A DNA stretch of 64,000 nucleotides from Poriferisodalis sp965198245. Its GTDB lineage: Bacteria > Actinomycetota > Acidimicrobiia > Acidimicrobiales > Poriferisodalaceae. Both the position numbers and the translations under genes were made by a program. The stretch is taken from the NCBI RefSeq assembly GCF_965198245.1, contig NZ_OZ240249.1:3658001-3722000 (forward strand), given 5' to 3'. Shown here in pieces: positions 18,084 through 25,977 of the stretch. How positions within the stretch are numbered: position 1 is the stretch's first letter; each line of letters starts with the position of its first letter. Below the pieces are notes generated by a model. It was given only the letters and a program-made list of their open reading frames with translations, was not told the DNA's origin and did not search any database.

Positions 18084-18533
18084 ATGCTGCTGCCCGATGT
18101 GAACGTCCTCATCTATGCGCACTTCCCCGACTCCGTGCCAGATCACGCGGACTATGCGCGCTGGCTCACCCGCTTGGCGACAGGACCCGAGCCCTTCGCC
18201 TTGTCGGTCCTAGTGCTGACAGACTTCGTGCGCATCGCGACGAATCCGCGGGTGTTCAGCCCTCCATCAACCCTCGACCTCTCATTCGCATTCGTCGCGT
18301 CGCTGGTGGAACGCCCCAATGCGCGGATCGTGGGCCCCGGACCCGATCATCTGGCAATTGTGGAACGACTCTGCCGGGAGGCCGGTGCAACGGGCAAGCT
18401 CGTGGCCGACGCCGCGCACGCTGCGGTCGCGATCGAGCACGGCTGCACCATGGTCTCCACCGACTCCGACTTCGCCCGATTTCGAGGGCTTCGGTGGCAG
18501 CACCCGCTGCAACCCAACAGTCCGCGACGATGA
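18084..18533 (+). CDS. VapC-like PIN-domain toxin ribonuclease
   Basis: 149-residue PIN domain. The acidic metal-binding residues are visible in LLPDVNVLIYAH, in the central TDFVRIATNP region, and in LVADAAHAAVAIEHG and STDSDFARFRG. This family cleaves tRNA or rRNA. It forms a toxin-antitoxin pair with the preceding RHH gene (6-nt gap). Confidence 0.85.
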   Translation: MLLPDVNVLIYAHFPDSVPDHADYARWLTRLATGPEPFALSVLVLTDFVRIATNPRVFSPPSTLDLSFAFVASLVERPNARIVGPGPDHLAIVERLCREAGATGKLVADAAHAAVAIEHGCTMVSTDSDFARFRGLRWQHPLQPNSPRR

Positions 18534-18608
18534 CCCTCGCCCAGATCACGGCGAAACACCCGCGCAGCGCGGTGAACGGTCAAGGGCTCGGTGCCTAGCA
18601 TCGCTGCG

Positions 18609-19436
18609 ATGACTCAGGACAACGCTGGCAAAGACGCTCACGCCCGCACACCCACCGACGACCCTGACGCTGCTGCGCTCTATTCGGTGGCAGGCGGGGT
18701 GGCAACGATCACCCTGAACCGGCCCGACTACCGCAATGCGCTCAGCGTCGAGATCGTGAACGCGATCGGCGACCACTTCGAGGCTGCGCTTGCCGATCCC
18801 GAGGTGCGCGCCGTGCTGTTCACCCATGTCGGCAACACGTTCTGCGCTGGCGCCGACTTGCGGGCCGCCCAGCCCGGGGTGCCTCAGCCGACGCTTCGCT
18901 ACAACTTCGTGGAGATCCTCGAGAAGATCATGACCTGCGACAAGCCCGTGGTGGGCCGGCTGGCCGGTCACGTCACCGCCGGCGGCGTGGGACTAGCAGC
19001 GGCGATGGACATCTCCATCGCGGCCGACGACGCAATCATCGGGTTCACCGAAGTCCGCATCGGTGTGGCGCCTGCGGTCATCTCGGTGGTGTGCTTGCCG
19101 AAGCTGCGCCGTGCTGATGCCAGCGAATTGTTCCTCGAGGGCGAACGGGTGCCCGCACCGCGTGCCGCAGCGGCCGGGCTGATCAACCGTGCCGTATCCC
19201 GAGAGCTGCTCGACGACGAAGTCGCATCGACGCTGCGGCGGTTGGTGCGGGGCGGTCCCAACGCGCTGGCACACACGAAGCAGCTGGTTGCGAGGGTGCC
19301 GCAGATGCCCCGCGCGCAGGCCTGGGAGTGGACGGCGGAACTCAGCCAGCGGCTCTTTCAAAGCGACGAGGCCGCCGAGGGCATCGCCGCCTTCCGGGAA
19401 CGCCGCGACGCCAGCTGGGTCCCACCCGAGGAGTGA
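18609..19436 (+). CDS. Enoyl-CoA hydratase/isomerase (crotonase) family protein
   Basis: 275-residue crotonase fold. NRPDYRNALS and FCAGADL form the CoA site and oxyanion hole. The first catalytic Glu of enoyl-CoA hydratase is replaced (HVTAGGVGLA instead of GGGxELA). The second is kept in GFTEVRIGV. It may therefore be an isomerase or other crotonase rather than a simple hydratase. ATG 18609 is preferred to an in-frame start at 18591. The C-terminal RERRDASW is typical of fatty acid and CoA metabolism homologues. Confidence 0.85.
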   Translation: MTQDNAGKDAHARTPTDDPDAAALYSVAGGVATITLNRPDYRNALSVEIVNAIGDHFEAALADPEVRAVLFTHVGNTFCAGADLRAAQPGVPQPTLRYNFVEILEKIMTCDKPVVGRLAGHVTAGGVGLAAAMDISIAADDAIIGFTEVRIGVAPAVISVVCLPKLRRADASELFLEGERVPAPRAAAAGLINRAVSRELLDDEVASTLRRLVRGGPNALAHTKQLVARVPQMPRAQAWEWTAELSQRLFQSDEAAEGIAAFRERRDASWVPPEE

Positions 19437-19494
19437 GTTCGTTCTCTTCAATTGCCTGCAACGCGGCAGAGACTCGGGCGCCGGTAGGGCAGCC

Positions 19495-20331
19495 ATGCCT
19501 ATCGCTCCCGTCATGGCCACGGCACGACCGGTAGCGTCGGCCGCCGTGAGCGGACAGGTGCATCTCGAACGTGACGGCCACGTGGGCCGCATCATCTTGG
19601 ATCATCCGGAGCGGCACAACGCCATCAGCGCGCAGATGTGGGACGGCATCACCGCTGCCGCCACCGAGCTCGAGAACGACCACGAGATCCGGGTGGTCGT
19701 GATCCGAGGGGCCGGCGAGCGCGCCTTCGCAGCAGGTGCCGACATCAGCCAATTCGGCGCGCAGCGTTCCGACGCGAACGGCAACCGCAGCTACGACGAC
19801 ACGACGTCACGGGCGCACGCAGCGCTGCTGGGCTTGTCCAAGCCGCTCATCGCCGCCATCGGTGGCTACTGCATCGGCGGCGGGTTGGCGGTGGCGCTGA
19901 CGGCCGACCTGCGCGTCGCGGCCGAGGACGCCCAGTTCACGATCCCCGCCGCTCGCCTGGGACTCGGTTATGGCGCCGCAGGTATCGGCACGCTGATGCG
20001 CCTCGTCGGACCCTCAGCGGCCAAGCGCATCTTCTTCCTGGCTGATCGCTTCGGAGCGCAGGAAGCCCTGCAGATGGGCCTCGTGAACTTGGTCGTGCCC
20101 AAGGCGCACCTAGAGGCTTCCGTCGACGAATGGACCGAGCTCATCGGCCAGAACGCACCGCTCACGATTGCGGCTGCGAAGGCAGCGTTGACGCAGTGGC
20201 AGAAGCCAGAGTCTCAGCGCGACTTCACCGAGGTGGAGGCAATGATCCGGGCGTGCTTCGACAGCGAGGACTACCAAGAGGGCGTTGACGCGTTTATGAA
20301 CAAGCGCCCGCCCGAGTTCAAGGGCCGTTGA
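19495..20331 (+). CDS. Enoyl-CoA hydratase/isomerase family protein lacking both catalytic Glu
   Basis: 278-residue crotonase fold, 58 bp after the previous crotonase gene. HPERHNAIS and FAAGADISQFG form the CoA and oxyanion sites. At the two catalytic Glu positions it has GGGLAVA and IPAARLG, so both acids are Ala. A hydratase role is unlikely; another crotonase reaction or a binding role is possible. Start ATG 19495 has TAGGGCAG upstream; ATG 19513 and GTG 19546 are alternatives. Confidence 0.82.
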   Translation: MPIAPVMATARPVASAAVSGQVHLERDGHVGRIILDHPERHNAISAQMWDGITAAATELENDHEIRVVVIRGAGERAFAAGADISQFGAQRSDANGNRSYDDTTSRAHAALLGLSKPLIAAIGGYCIGGGLAVALTADLRVAAEDAQFTIPAARLGLGYGAAGIGTLMRLVGPSAAKRIFFLADRFGAQEALQMGLVNLVVPKAHLEASVDEWTELIGQNAPLTIAAAKAALTQWQKPESQRDFTEVEAMIRACFDSEDYQEGVDAFMNKRPPEFKGR

Positions 20332-20352
20332 GCTCAGCGCTGCGGCAGCTCG

Positions 20353-21468
20353 TCAGCGTGGCGCGCGTTCGGATCCAAACGTCTCGGGTATCTCCATGTC
20401 GGCCACGAGCTCGAGGTAGGTGCTGAGGCGCTCGGTTGGGAGCTCGCCGGCTGCCACTGCAGCCGTCACAGCGCAGTCCGGCTCCGCGGTGTGCGCGCAA
20501 TCGGCAAAGCGACAGCTCTGGGCAAGTGTGGCGATCTCGCCGAATGCCGCTACGAGCCCGTCGACTGTGCGTGCCGCGGGCGGCAGCTGCAGATCACCGC
20601 CCCAAGGGATCAGATCTTGCAAGCCCGGGGTGTCCACAAGCGTCCCGCCGCGCGGCCCCCCAACGGGAACGAGCTGGCGCCGCACGGTGGTGTGCCGGCC
20701 GCGGCCGTCAGGACTCAGCGGGGCAACCGGCACCACCTCGGCCCCCGCGAGCCGGTTTGCCAACGACGACTTGCCCACTCCCGACGGACCGCTCAACGCC
20801 ACCGTCGCGCCGTCGCTGGCCAAGGCTCCCAACCGGTCGAGGCCGCGGCCATCGAGAGCGCTTGTCGCCAGGATCGGCACGTCAGCCGCAGCGGCACCGA
20901 GGCGCTGACGCAAGACGTCGACGGTCTTGTCACATTCGTCACTTGACACCGTGTCGACCTTGTTCAGCACGATCACCGGTTGGGCGCCCCCGCCGAACGC
21001 CGCTGTCAGATACCACTCGATCCGGTGGCCGATGCCAGCCGTTTCCGACGCGGGCGCATCACTGGTTGGCGCAGGCGTGGTGACGACCGCGAGGACATCG
21101 GCGTTCGCTGCCACGAGCTGCGGCCGTGCCCGTGGTCCAGCGGCGCGACGGCACAGCAGGGAGGTGCGTTCCAGCACATCGGTGATCACGACGCGGCGGT
21201 TGTGCCGGGCTTCCAGTGAGCGAACCACCCAGTCGCCGACGGTCGGATAGTCGAACGGCGTCTGGGCTGCGTGGCGAACGCCTGCGTCGAGGGCCCCGGT
21301 GGCCTCACCCGAGTCGTCGACGAGTTCGTAGGCACCTCGGTGCTCGACCGCGACACGACTCACGCTGTGGCCCGGCGGGATCTGTGGGGCCGGTCCTGGC
21401 CGGCGGAGCCAACCAAGCTGCGCGACACCCGGTATCGGCGGCGCTGAGGGGTCAGCGCCTTCACTCAC
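20353..21468 (-). CDS. rsgA: RsgA ribosome small-subunit maturation GTPase
   Basis: Circularly permuted GTPase acting late in 30S assembly. An OB-fold N-terminal region is followed by G4 (LNKVD), G5 (ATSALDGRG), G1 (GPSGVGKSSLAN) and G3 (DTPGLQD). A C-terminal zinc site is seen as SCRFADCAHTAEPDCAV. 371 residues from a GTG that overlaps the stop of the upstream lipoprotein gene by 8 nt. The open frame extends to 21594, inside that gene. Confidence 0.93.
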   Translation of the reverse strand: MSEGADPSAPPIPGVAQLGWLRRPGPAPQIPPGHSVSRVAVEHRGAYELVDDSGEATGALDAGVRHAAQTPFDYPTVGDWVVRSLEARHNRRVVITDVLERTSLLCRRAAGPRARPQLVAANADVLAVVTTPAPTSDAPASETAGIGHRIEWYLTAAFGGGAQPVIVLNKVDTVSSDECDKTVDVLRQRLGAAAADVPILATSALDGRGLDRLGALASDGATVALSGPSGVGKSSLANRLAGAEVVPVAPLSPDGRGRHTTVRRQLVPVGGPRGGTLVDTPGLQDLIPWGGDLQLPPAARTVDGLVAAFGEIATLAQSCRFADCAHTAEPDCAVTAAVAAGELPTERLSTYLELVADMEIPETFGSERAPR

Positions 21469-23266
21469 GACGCAGCCACACCCCGTCGTAGCGGCCGACG
21501 CCCAGTCGCTGGCCTTCGACCACACTGCCGTCGGGCAGCGTCGTGGTGCCAAGCCCGGCAACATCCGCCGTCGCCGCCACGACGCTCGAGGCATAGCCCA
21601 GGTACACGTAGGGAGCCTCGTTGGTGAGCTCCAGCATGAACTGCGCTACGGCTTGTCGTCGGTCGTCCCCCGCGTCGGTCGCCTTGATCAGGCTCGCCAA
21701 CGCCGCGAGATGCTCGCCGGTGAAGTTGGACACGTTCAGCGGCGTGGTGCGGACCGGTCCGACAGCTGCGGACGCCAGCACCGCTGGATCGGACTCGCCG
21801 CCGACCCGCCAGCACGTGGCACCGAAGTCGCCGGCGAAGGACGGGTTCTGGACCACCGAGCCCATGACACGGCTGATGAGCCCCGTGCGGGCGACTGTCT
21901 CGACGTCGACATCGACAAGGCCGGTGTCCTCCCACTGGCGTTCCAGCGTTGCCGTCATCTGCGCGAGCGCGAGATCGTCGGTGCACAGGACTCGGATCCG
22001 CACTGGCGCGCCAGGATCTCGATCGTCGGAACGCTCGGGATCCTCCGTGTACTCGCGCAGCAGGGACTGAGCCCGCTGCAGGTCATGACCCGGCCAGGCT
22101 TCCGCAACCTCAGCGGAATGCCAGATGCTGCCGGGCGCCCACCACTGCGTTGCCGCGAGCCGCTCGACATCGGGTCCTAGCGCCTCGAGCAGTTCGGTCT
22201 GGTCGGCCGCCGCGATCAGCGCCCGCCGCACCCGGATGTCATCGAGAGGCGCTCGCAGCAGATTGAACAGCACGACGCCAGCATTGTCGTCAAAGCGTCC
22301 GATCACGTTGAGCGGGTGACCTCCGCCATCGGTTGCGACGGCTGCGGCTGTGGAGAGCTCCGCCGATCTCGACATCAGAATGTCGCCGCCAGCGCCCAGC
22401 AGTACGGCGAGCCGTTCACGCTCGTCGGGAATCTCGGTGAATTGGATCTCAGCAGCCCACGGCAGAGGCGAGCCGTCGGCTGCGGTACGCCAGTAGTCGG
22501 GATTGGCCTCCAGGACCGCTGGCTCACCCGCCGACCAGCGCCGAAAGAAGAACGGTCCAGTGCCGACCGGTCCTCTGGCAAAGATGTCCGGGTCCGCTTC
22601 GGCGGCTGCGATGGAAAACACGCGTCCGACGGGCCCCGCGAGCGCCGCCGGCAGCCCGGCGTTGGGCTCGCTCAGCTCGAAGATCAACGTGAGCTCATCG
22701 GCAACGATGACCGATGCGATGCGGGCATCCCGCAAATGGCCGCCGCTGGCCCGGCCCGAACGCAGGTAGTCGTCGACGCCGGTCTTGATGGTGAGCGCGT
22801 CCATCGGCTCGCCGTCGGTGAAGGTGATGTCGGGCCGCAGCGTGACGGTCCAGCGCTGCAGCGACGCATCGGCCGAGACCGACTCCGCCAGCCACGGCGC
22901 AACAGAACCGTCCGGGAGGATCACGGTGAGCGTTTCAAGAACGTGGTCCAGCACGTTGCGACACGACCATGCGCACACGTGGTCCCACGGCGTCCAGCCG
23001 GTGATGGGTGTCGGGTCGGCGGCCATCAGCACGCGCAGCGTGCCGCCGCGGCGCGGCGCTGTGTCCGGGGGCGCCTGTGTGGTTGGCGCAACGGCCGGCC
23101 GCACCTCGGTGGTGGGTGCGGGCGCAGCGGCGGAGGTGTCGTCGGGGAGTTGGGTCGCCGGTGGAGCGACGGTCGACTCGACCGCCTCCTCGGCGCCCGG
23201 ACTGCAGGCCGCCGCCAGCAGCAGGACCGTTACGAGGGCCGTCGCGGGGGCGCGCCGAGGTCTCAG
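21461..23266 (-). CDS. ABC transporter solute-binding lipoprotein, family 5
   Basis: Extracytoplasmic binding protein of the DppA/OppA type (peptides, nickel or other solutes). The first ATG/GTG start in frame is GTG 23104, but open frame continues upstream. It encodes a lipoprotein signal (RAPATALVTVLLLAAAC, lipobox LAAAC) and an Ala/Pro linker. A CTG at 23266 with AAGGA nine nt upstream is therefore the likely start, giving 601 residues. Family phrases include VLDHVLETLTVILPDGSVAPWLAES and PVGTGPFFFRRW. No permease or ATPase genes adjoin it. The rsgA start overlaps its 3' end. Confidence 0.75.
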   Translation of the reverse strand: MRPRRAPATALVTVLLLAAACSPGAEEAVESTVAPPATQLPDDTSAAAPAPTTEVRPAVAPTTQAPPDTAPRRGGTLRVLMAADPTPITGWTPWDHVCAWSCRNVLDHVLETLTVILPDGSVAPWLAESVSADASLQRWTVTLRPDITFTDGEPMDALTIKTGVDDYLRSGRASGGHLRDARIASVIVADELTLIFELSEPNAGLPAALAGPVGRVFSIAAAEADPDIFARGPVGTGPFFFRRWSAGEPAVLEANPDYWRTAADGSPLPWAAEIQFTEIPDERERLAVLLGAGGDILMSRSAELSTAAAVATDGGGHPLNVIGRFDDNAGVVLFNLLRAPLDDIRVRRALIAAADQTELLEALGPDVERLAATQWWAPGSIWHSAEVAEAWPGHDLQRAQSLLREYTEDPERSDDRDPGAPVRIRVLCTDDLALAQMTATLERQWEDTGLVDVDVETVARTGLISRVMGSVVQNPSFAGDFGATCWRVGGESDPAVLASAAVGPVRTTPLNVSNFTGEHLAALASLIKATDAGDDRRQAVAQFMLELTNEAPYVYLGYASSVVAATADVAGLGTTTLPDGSVVEGQRLGVGRYDGVWLRRE

Positions 23267-23600
23267 AAGCCCGGGTCCTTGCAGCTCGAGGCCCGTGCGC
23301 GCTCGCCGGCGGTCACGCTGTACACCGATGCTGACGCTAGTGGCGCGACCGTGGGGCCCGGCTGCGGTCCGGCGTCCCCTGCTCGTCGTTGGACCTGCGC
23401 CGAGTCTCCACGACCATCAGGTCAGAACCCGACGTCCCAGCTTGGTTGCGCAGAGCCACTGTTGCGAGCCGACGGTTGGCAGGGTGCTGAAAAAGTCCCG
23501 ATTCGAGGGCAGCGCGATCCCAAACCCCCAGGTCAGACGCTTGTAGATCTTGCGAAACCTGCGTTCTTCAGCATCCTGCCAGATGATGAGTTCCACGGGG
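23267..23600. other. Gene-free stretch, possible IS end
   Basis: No convincing gene. GGGTGCTGAAAAAGTCCC near 23490-23507 resembles insertion-sequence termini and sits about 100 bp beyond the transposase tail, so it may be the right end of the decayed IS. A minus-strand frame across 23417-24010 exists but is biased, repetitive sequence. Confidence 0.35.
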
Positions 23601-23807
23601 TTAGTGGTCGTAGGCGGTGAGTGAGCGTGCTGGCTGGGTGTGTGGGTGGGTCTGGTTGTGCCAGATGGCGGCGGTGAGGGCGAGGAGGCGGGCGCCGATG
23701 CGCGCGGCGATGTCGGAGCGGGTGCGTCGGTTGTGGCGTTCGGGGCTGAGTTGGCCTTTGGGGGTCTGGTTGATCGATTCGATGATCTGGCGCAGGGGCC
23801 ACAGGAG
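23601..23807 (-). pseudogene. C-terminal remnant of a transposase (IS982/IS4-like)
   Basis: The frame ending at 23601 reads LRQIIESINQTPKGQL, then ARLLALTAAIWHN and RSLTAYDH before the stop. This is the usual C-terminus of IS982-type DDE transposases, including the E of the catalytic triad in the IIES helix. The N-terminal two thirds are missing; tandem repeats replace them. Not functional. Confidence 0.7.
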
Positions 23808-23964
23808 CCTGGCGCGGAGCCGTGGGGTCTCGGATCGGATGGCGGGTCGCAGGGGGCGCAGGGGCCTGGCGCCGGGCCGTGGGGTCTCGGATCGGATGGC
23901 GGGTCGCAGGGGGCGCAGGGGCCTGGCGCCGGGCCGTGGGGTCTCGGATCGGGTGGCGGGTCGC
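23791..23964. repeat. 57-bp tandem repeat, two perfect plus two partial copies
   Basis: The unit starting GGGGTCTCGGATCGG occurs at 23824 and 23881 as identical 57-bp copies, with a shortened copy at 23938 and a degenerate one before 23824. On the minus strand it reads as a 19-residue unit (PAIRSETPRPGARPLRPLR) resembling the adjoining transposase edge (RLRARLLWPLRQII). It may have grown out of the transposase sequence itself by slippage or unequal exchange. Confidence 0.8.
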
Positions 23965-24106
23965 TGCGCAGGATGCCACCGAGGATCTGGCCGTCGACGA
24001 GTTGGGTCACTCGTTCCCGAGCTCGGGCTTGAGCGTTTCCGAGCTCGGGTCGGCTCGATCCGCGGGTGTCTTGCGTCTGGGCGGTTGGGGCTTTGCCCCC
24101 GGGGGT

Positions 24107-25351
24107 TCAGCGTGGGGCTGCTCGGGACGGGTCGTTGCTGCTGTTTGGCGGCCGGACTGGGGGTGCTCGTGACGGGTCGTTGCTGCTGTTTGGCGGCTGG
24201 GTGGGTGGTTGGAGCCGGTAGCGGCTGCCTGGGGTGTCCCATTCGGCGGTGAAGCCTTGTTGGTGGATCTTGTCGTTGTGGCAGTCGGGGCAGACGGTGA
24301 CGAGGTTGGTGTAGTCGGTGTGGCCGCCGTGCTGCCAGTGGTCGATGTGGTGGTGCTGGCAGCGCTCGGGGGAGATGCCGCACCCGACGCAGCCCTTGTC
24401 GCGCAATGCCAGCGCGGCGCGTTGGAGGTCGGTGGCGGTGCGGCGGGTGCGGCCCATGCGCAGGTCGCCTGTCGCGGCGTCGAAGATCGCCGGCAGCACC
24501 TCAGCGTCGACGGCGATCTTGGCGATCTCGCCGATCGGGATCGGTGTGCCATCGGCGAGGCGTCCGTTGGTGAGCTGGTGGTTCGCCATGTCGTAATCGG
24601 CGACCACGATCAGCGACGCGCCCGTGGGGCGCTTGGCGCCGGGATCGCAGATGAGCTGGCTGATCGCGTCGGCCATCCGCTGCTGGGGTGTGCGCCGCGC
24701 AGCGGGATCCTCGTCCTTGAACAGACGCCGCTCGGCGGCGGCGATCAGCGTGCCCAGCCGGGCACCGGTGATCGGGTCGACAACGAGGTTGAGCACGGTC
24801 ATGCCGTCGCTGGAGCGGGTCACGATCTTGGCGCTGCGCGCCCGGCGCTGCCGCTCCAGCAGTGACGCGCCGTCGTCTCGGCTGACGTCGGCCACATGGC
24901 GGGCGACAGTGCGACGGAACTCGTCATAGCCCTCGTGTCGTGCCCGCGCTGCGAGGAACTCGTCGTCGATCGGGGCGTCGCCGGCGGCACGGGCAATCAG
25001 CTGCGCGTGGCCCACCGGAACCGAACCCGCAAAGAGCCCCTCACGGGTCGCGTCCAGCCCGCCGAGCCTCACTGCGTCCCTGACCTCGCCGCGCGCCCTG
25101 CGGCCCGAGATCGCCATGGCGCCCGTCGCGGCATGCGCAGCGGCGCCGTCGCCGTTGCGGCGGGCGATCTCGCCCAACGCGTCGGCCTTCATCGCCGCGA
25201 GCCGCGACTCGGCCCGAGCCAGCACACCCAGCCGAGCCCGCAAGTCCTCACCGCACAGCCCAGCGACATCCACCGCATCCACACGCACCCCACCCGATGC
25301 CAACGCGCCTGCCGCACCGCCACCACAAGCCGAATCGCCGCCGCCGTCCAT
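24107..25351 (-). CDS. DUF222/HNH endonuclease domain protein
   Basis: 414 residues from ATG 25351. The N-terminal DUF222 helical domain spans about residues 20-260, and a C-terminal HNH nuclease is seen as CVGCGISPERCQHHHIDHWQHGG...NLVTVCPDCHND. These genes occur in many copies in actinobacterial genomes and are thought to be mobile or intron-associated nucleases; the true role is unknown. The C-terminus repeats PPNSSNDPSRA twice (24-bp type repeats at about 24110-24200). A longer frame to 25618 runs through repeat DNA and is unlikely. Related to the gene at 41541. Confidence 0.8.
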   Translation of the reverse strand: MDGGGDSACGGGAAGALASGGVRVDAVDVAGLCGEDLRARLGVLARAESRLAAMKADALGEIARRNGDGAAAHAATGAMAISGRRARGEVRDAVRLGGLDATREGLFAGSVPVGHAQLIARAAGDAPIDDEFLAARARHEGYDEFRRTVARHVADVSRDDGASLLERQRRARSAKIVTRSSDGMTVLNLVVDPITGARLGTLIAAAERRLFKDEDPAARRTPQQRMADAISQLICDPGAKRPTGASLIVVADYDMANHQLTNGRLADGTPIPIGEIAKIAVDAEVLPAIFDAATGDLRMGRTRRTATDLQRAALALRDKGCVGCGISPERCQHHHIDHWQHGGHTDYTNLVTVCPDCHNDKIHQQGFTAEWDTPGSRYRLQPPTQPPNSSNDPSRAPPVRPPNSSNDPSRAAPR

Positions 25352-25372
25352 AAGAACAACCGTACGGCAGGG

Positions 25373-25481
25373 GTGCCACAACAACCACGCCGCATGGCCC
25401 CGCCCGACACCCGCCAGTACCGGACGACGGCATCGTGAGATACGTGCCACACCAACGACGCCGCATGGCCCCGCCCGACAC
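25373..25481. repeat. Pair of 38-bp direct repeats upstream of the HNH gene
   Basis: The 38-mer beginning GTGCCACAACAACCACGCCG (25373-25410) recurs at 25444-25481 with two changes, 71 bp apart. It lies 20-130 bp before the HNH gene start, so it could be a transcription control element or a mobile-element scar. Confidence 0.65.
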
Positions 25482-25567
25482 AGCCGAACCAGACCCGACC
25501 TGATCTTGGGCTTCCCCCAAATCGTGAAGGGTTGGTCAGTCGGTGTTGGCTGTTTCGTAGTCGGTCG

Positions 25568-25825
25568 GGACGCTTCGCGGCCAACGCCGCGTGGCTCGCG
25601 TTCGCCGTGTTGGCCCACAACATCGCACGCTGGACCGCGCGCATCGGCGGCATCCCCCCCAAGCTCACCGTCGCAGCCACCATCGCACGACGCCTGTTCG
25701 CCATCCCCGGCCGGCTCGTCAACCGCAGCGGACGGCCCACCCTGCGGCTACCCGCCCGATGGCCTTGGGCCGACACATTCACCGCAGCACTGCACCGCAT
25801 CCCCAACCTGCCCCAACGCTGCTGA
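25568..25825 (+). pseudogene. C-terminal remnant of an IS1380-like transposase
   Basis: The frame reads GRFAANAAWLAFAVLAHNIARW, then AIPGRLVNRSGRPTLRLP and WPWADTFTAAL. This is the conserved C-terminus of IS1380-family transposases. Catalytic domains are absent and the frame opens in unrelated sequence. About 150 bp of gene-free DNA follow before the giant gene. Confidence 0.7.
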
Positions 25826-25977
25826 ACTGCCAACACGCGTCACGCCGTGCCGCGCACCACACCCCAAGGCGCAGCACACAAACCAGCCTCCCCCACGCCC
25901 GACCCGACACCCCAAACCGTCCCGCCGAACCCGTCGCCGCAAACCCGACACCACCCACCCCACCGGTGGATCTGGGG

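Noticed and set aside
23791..23964. CRISPR-like array
   Set aside because: The 57-bp units are contiguous with no spacers and no cas genes occur in the window.
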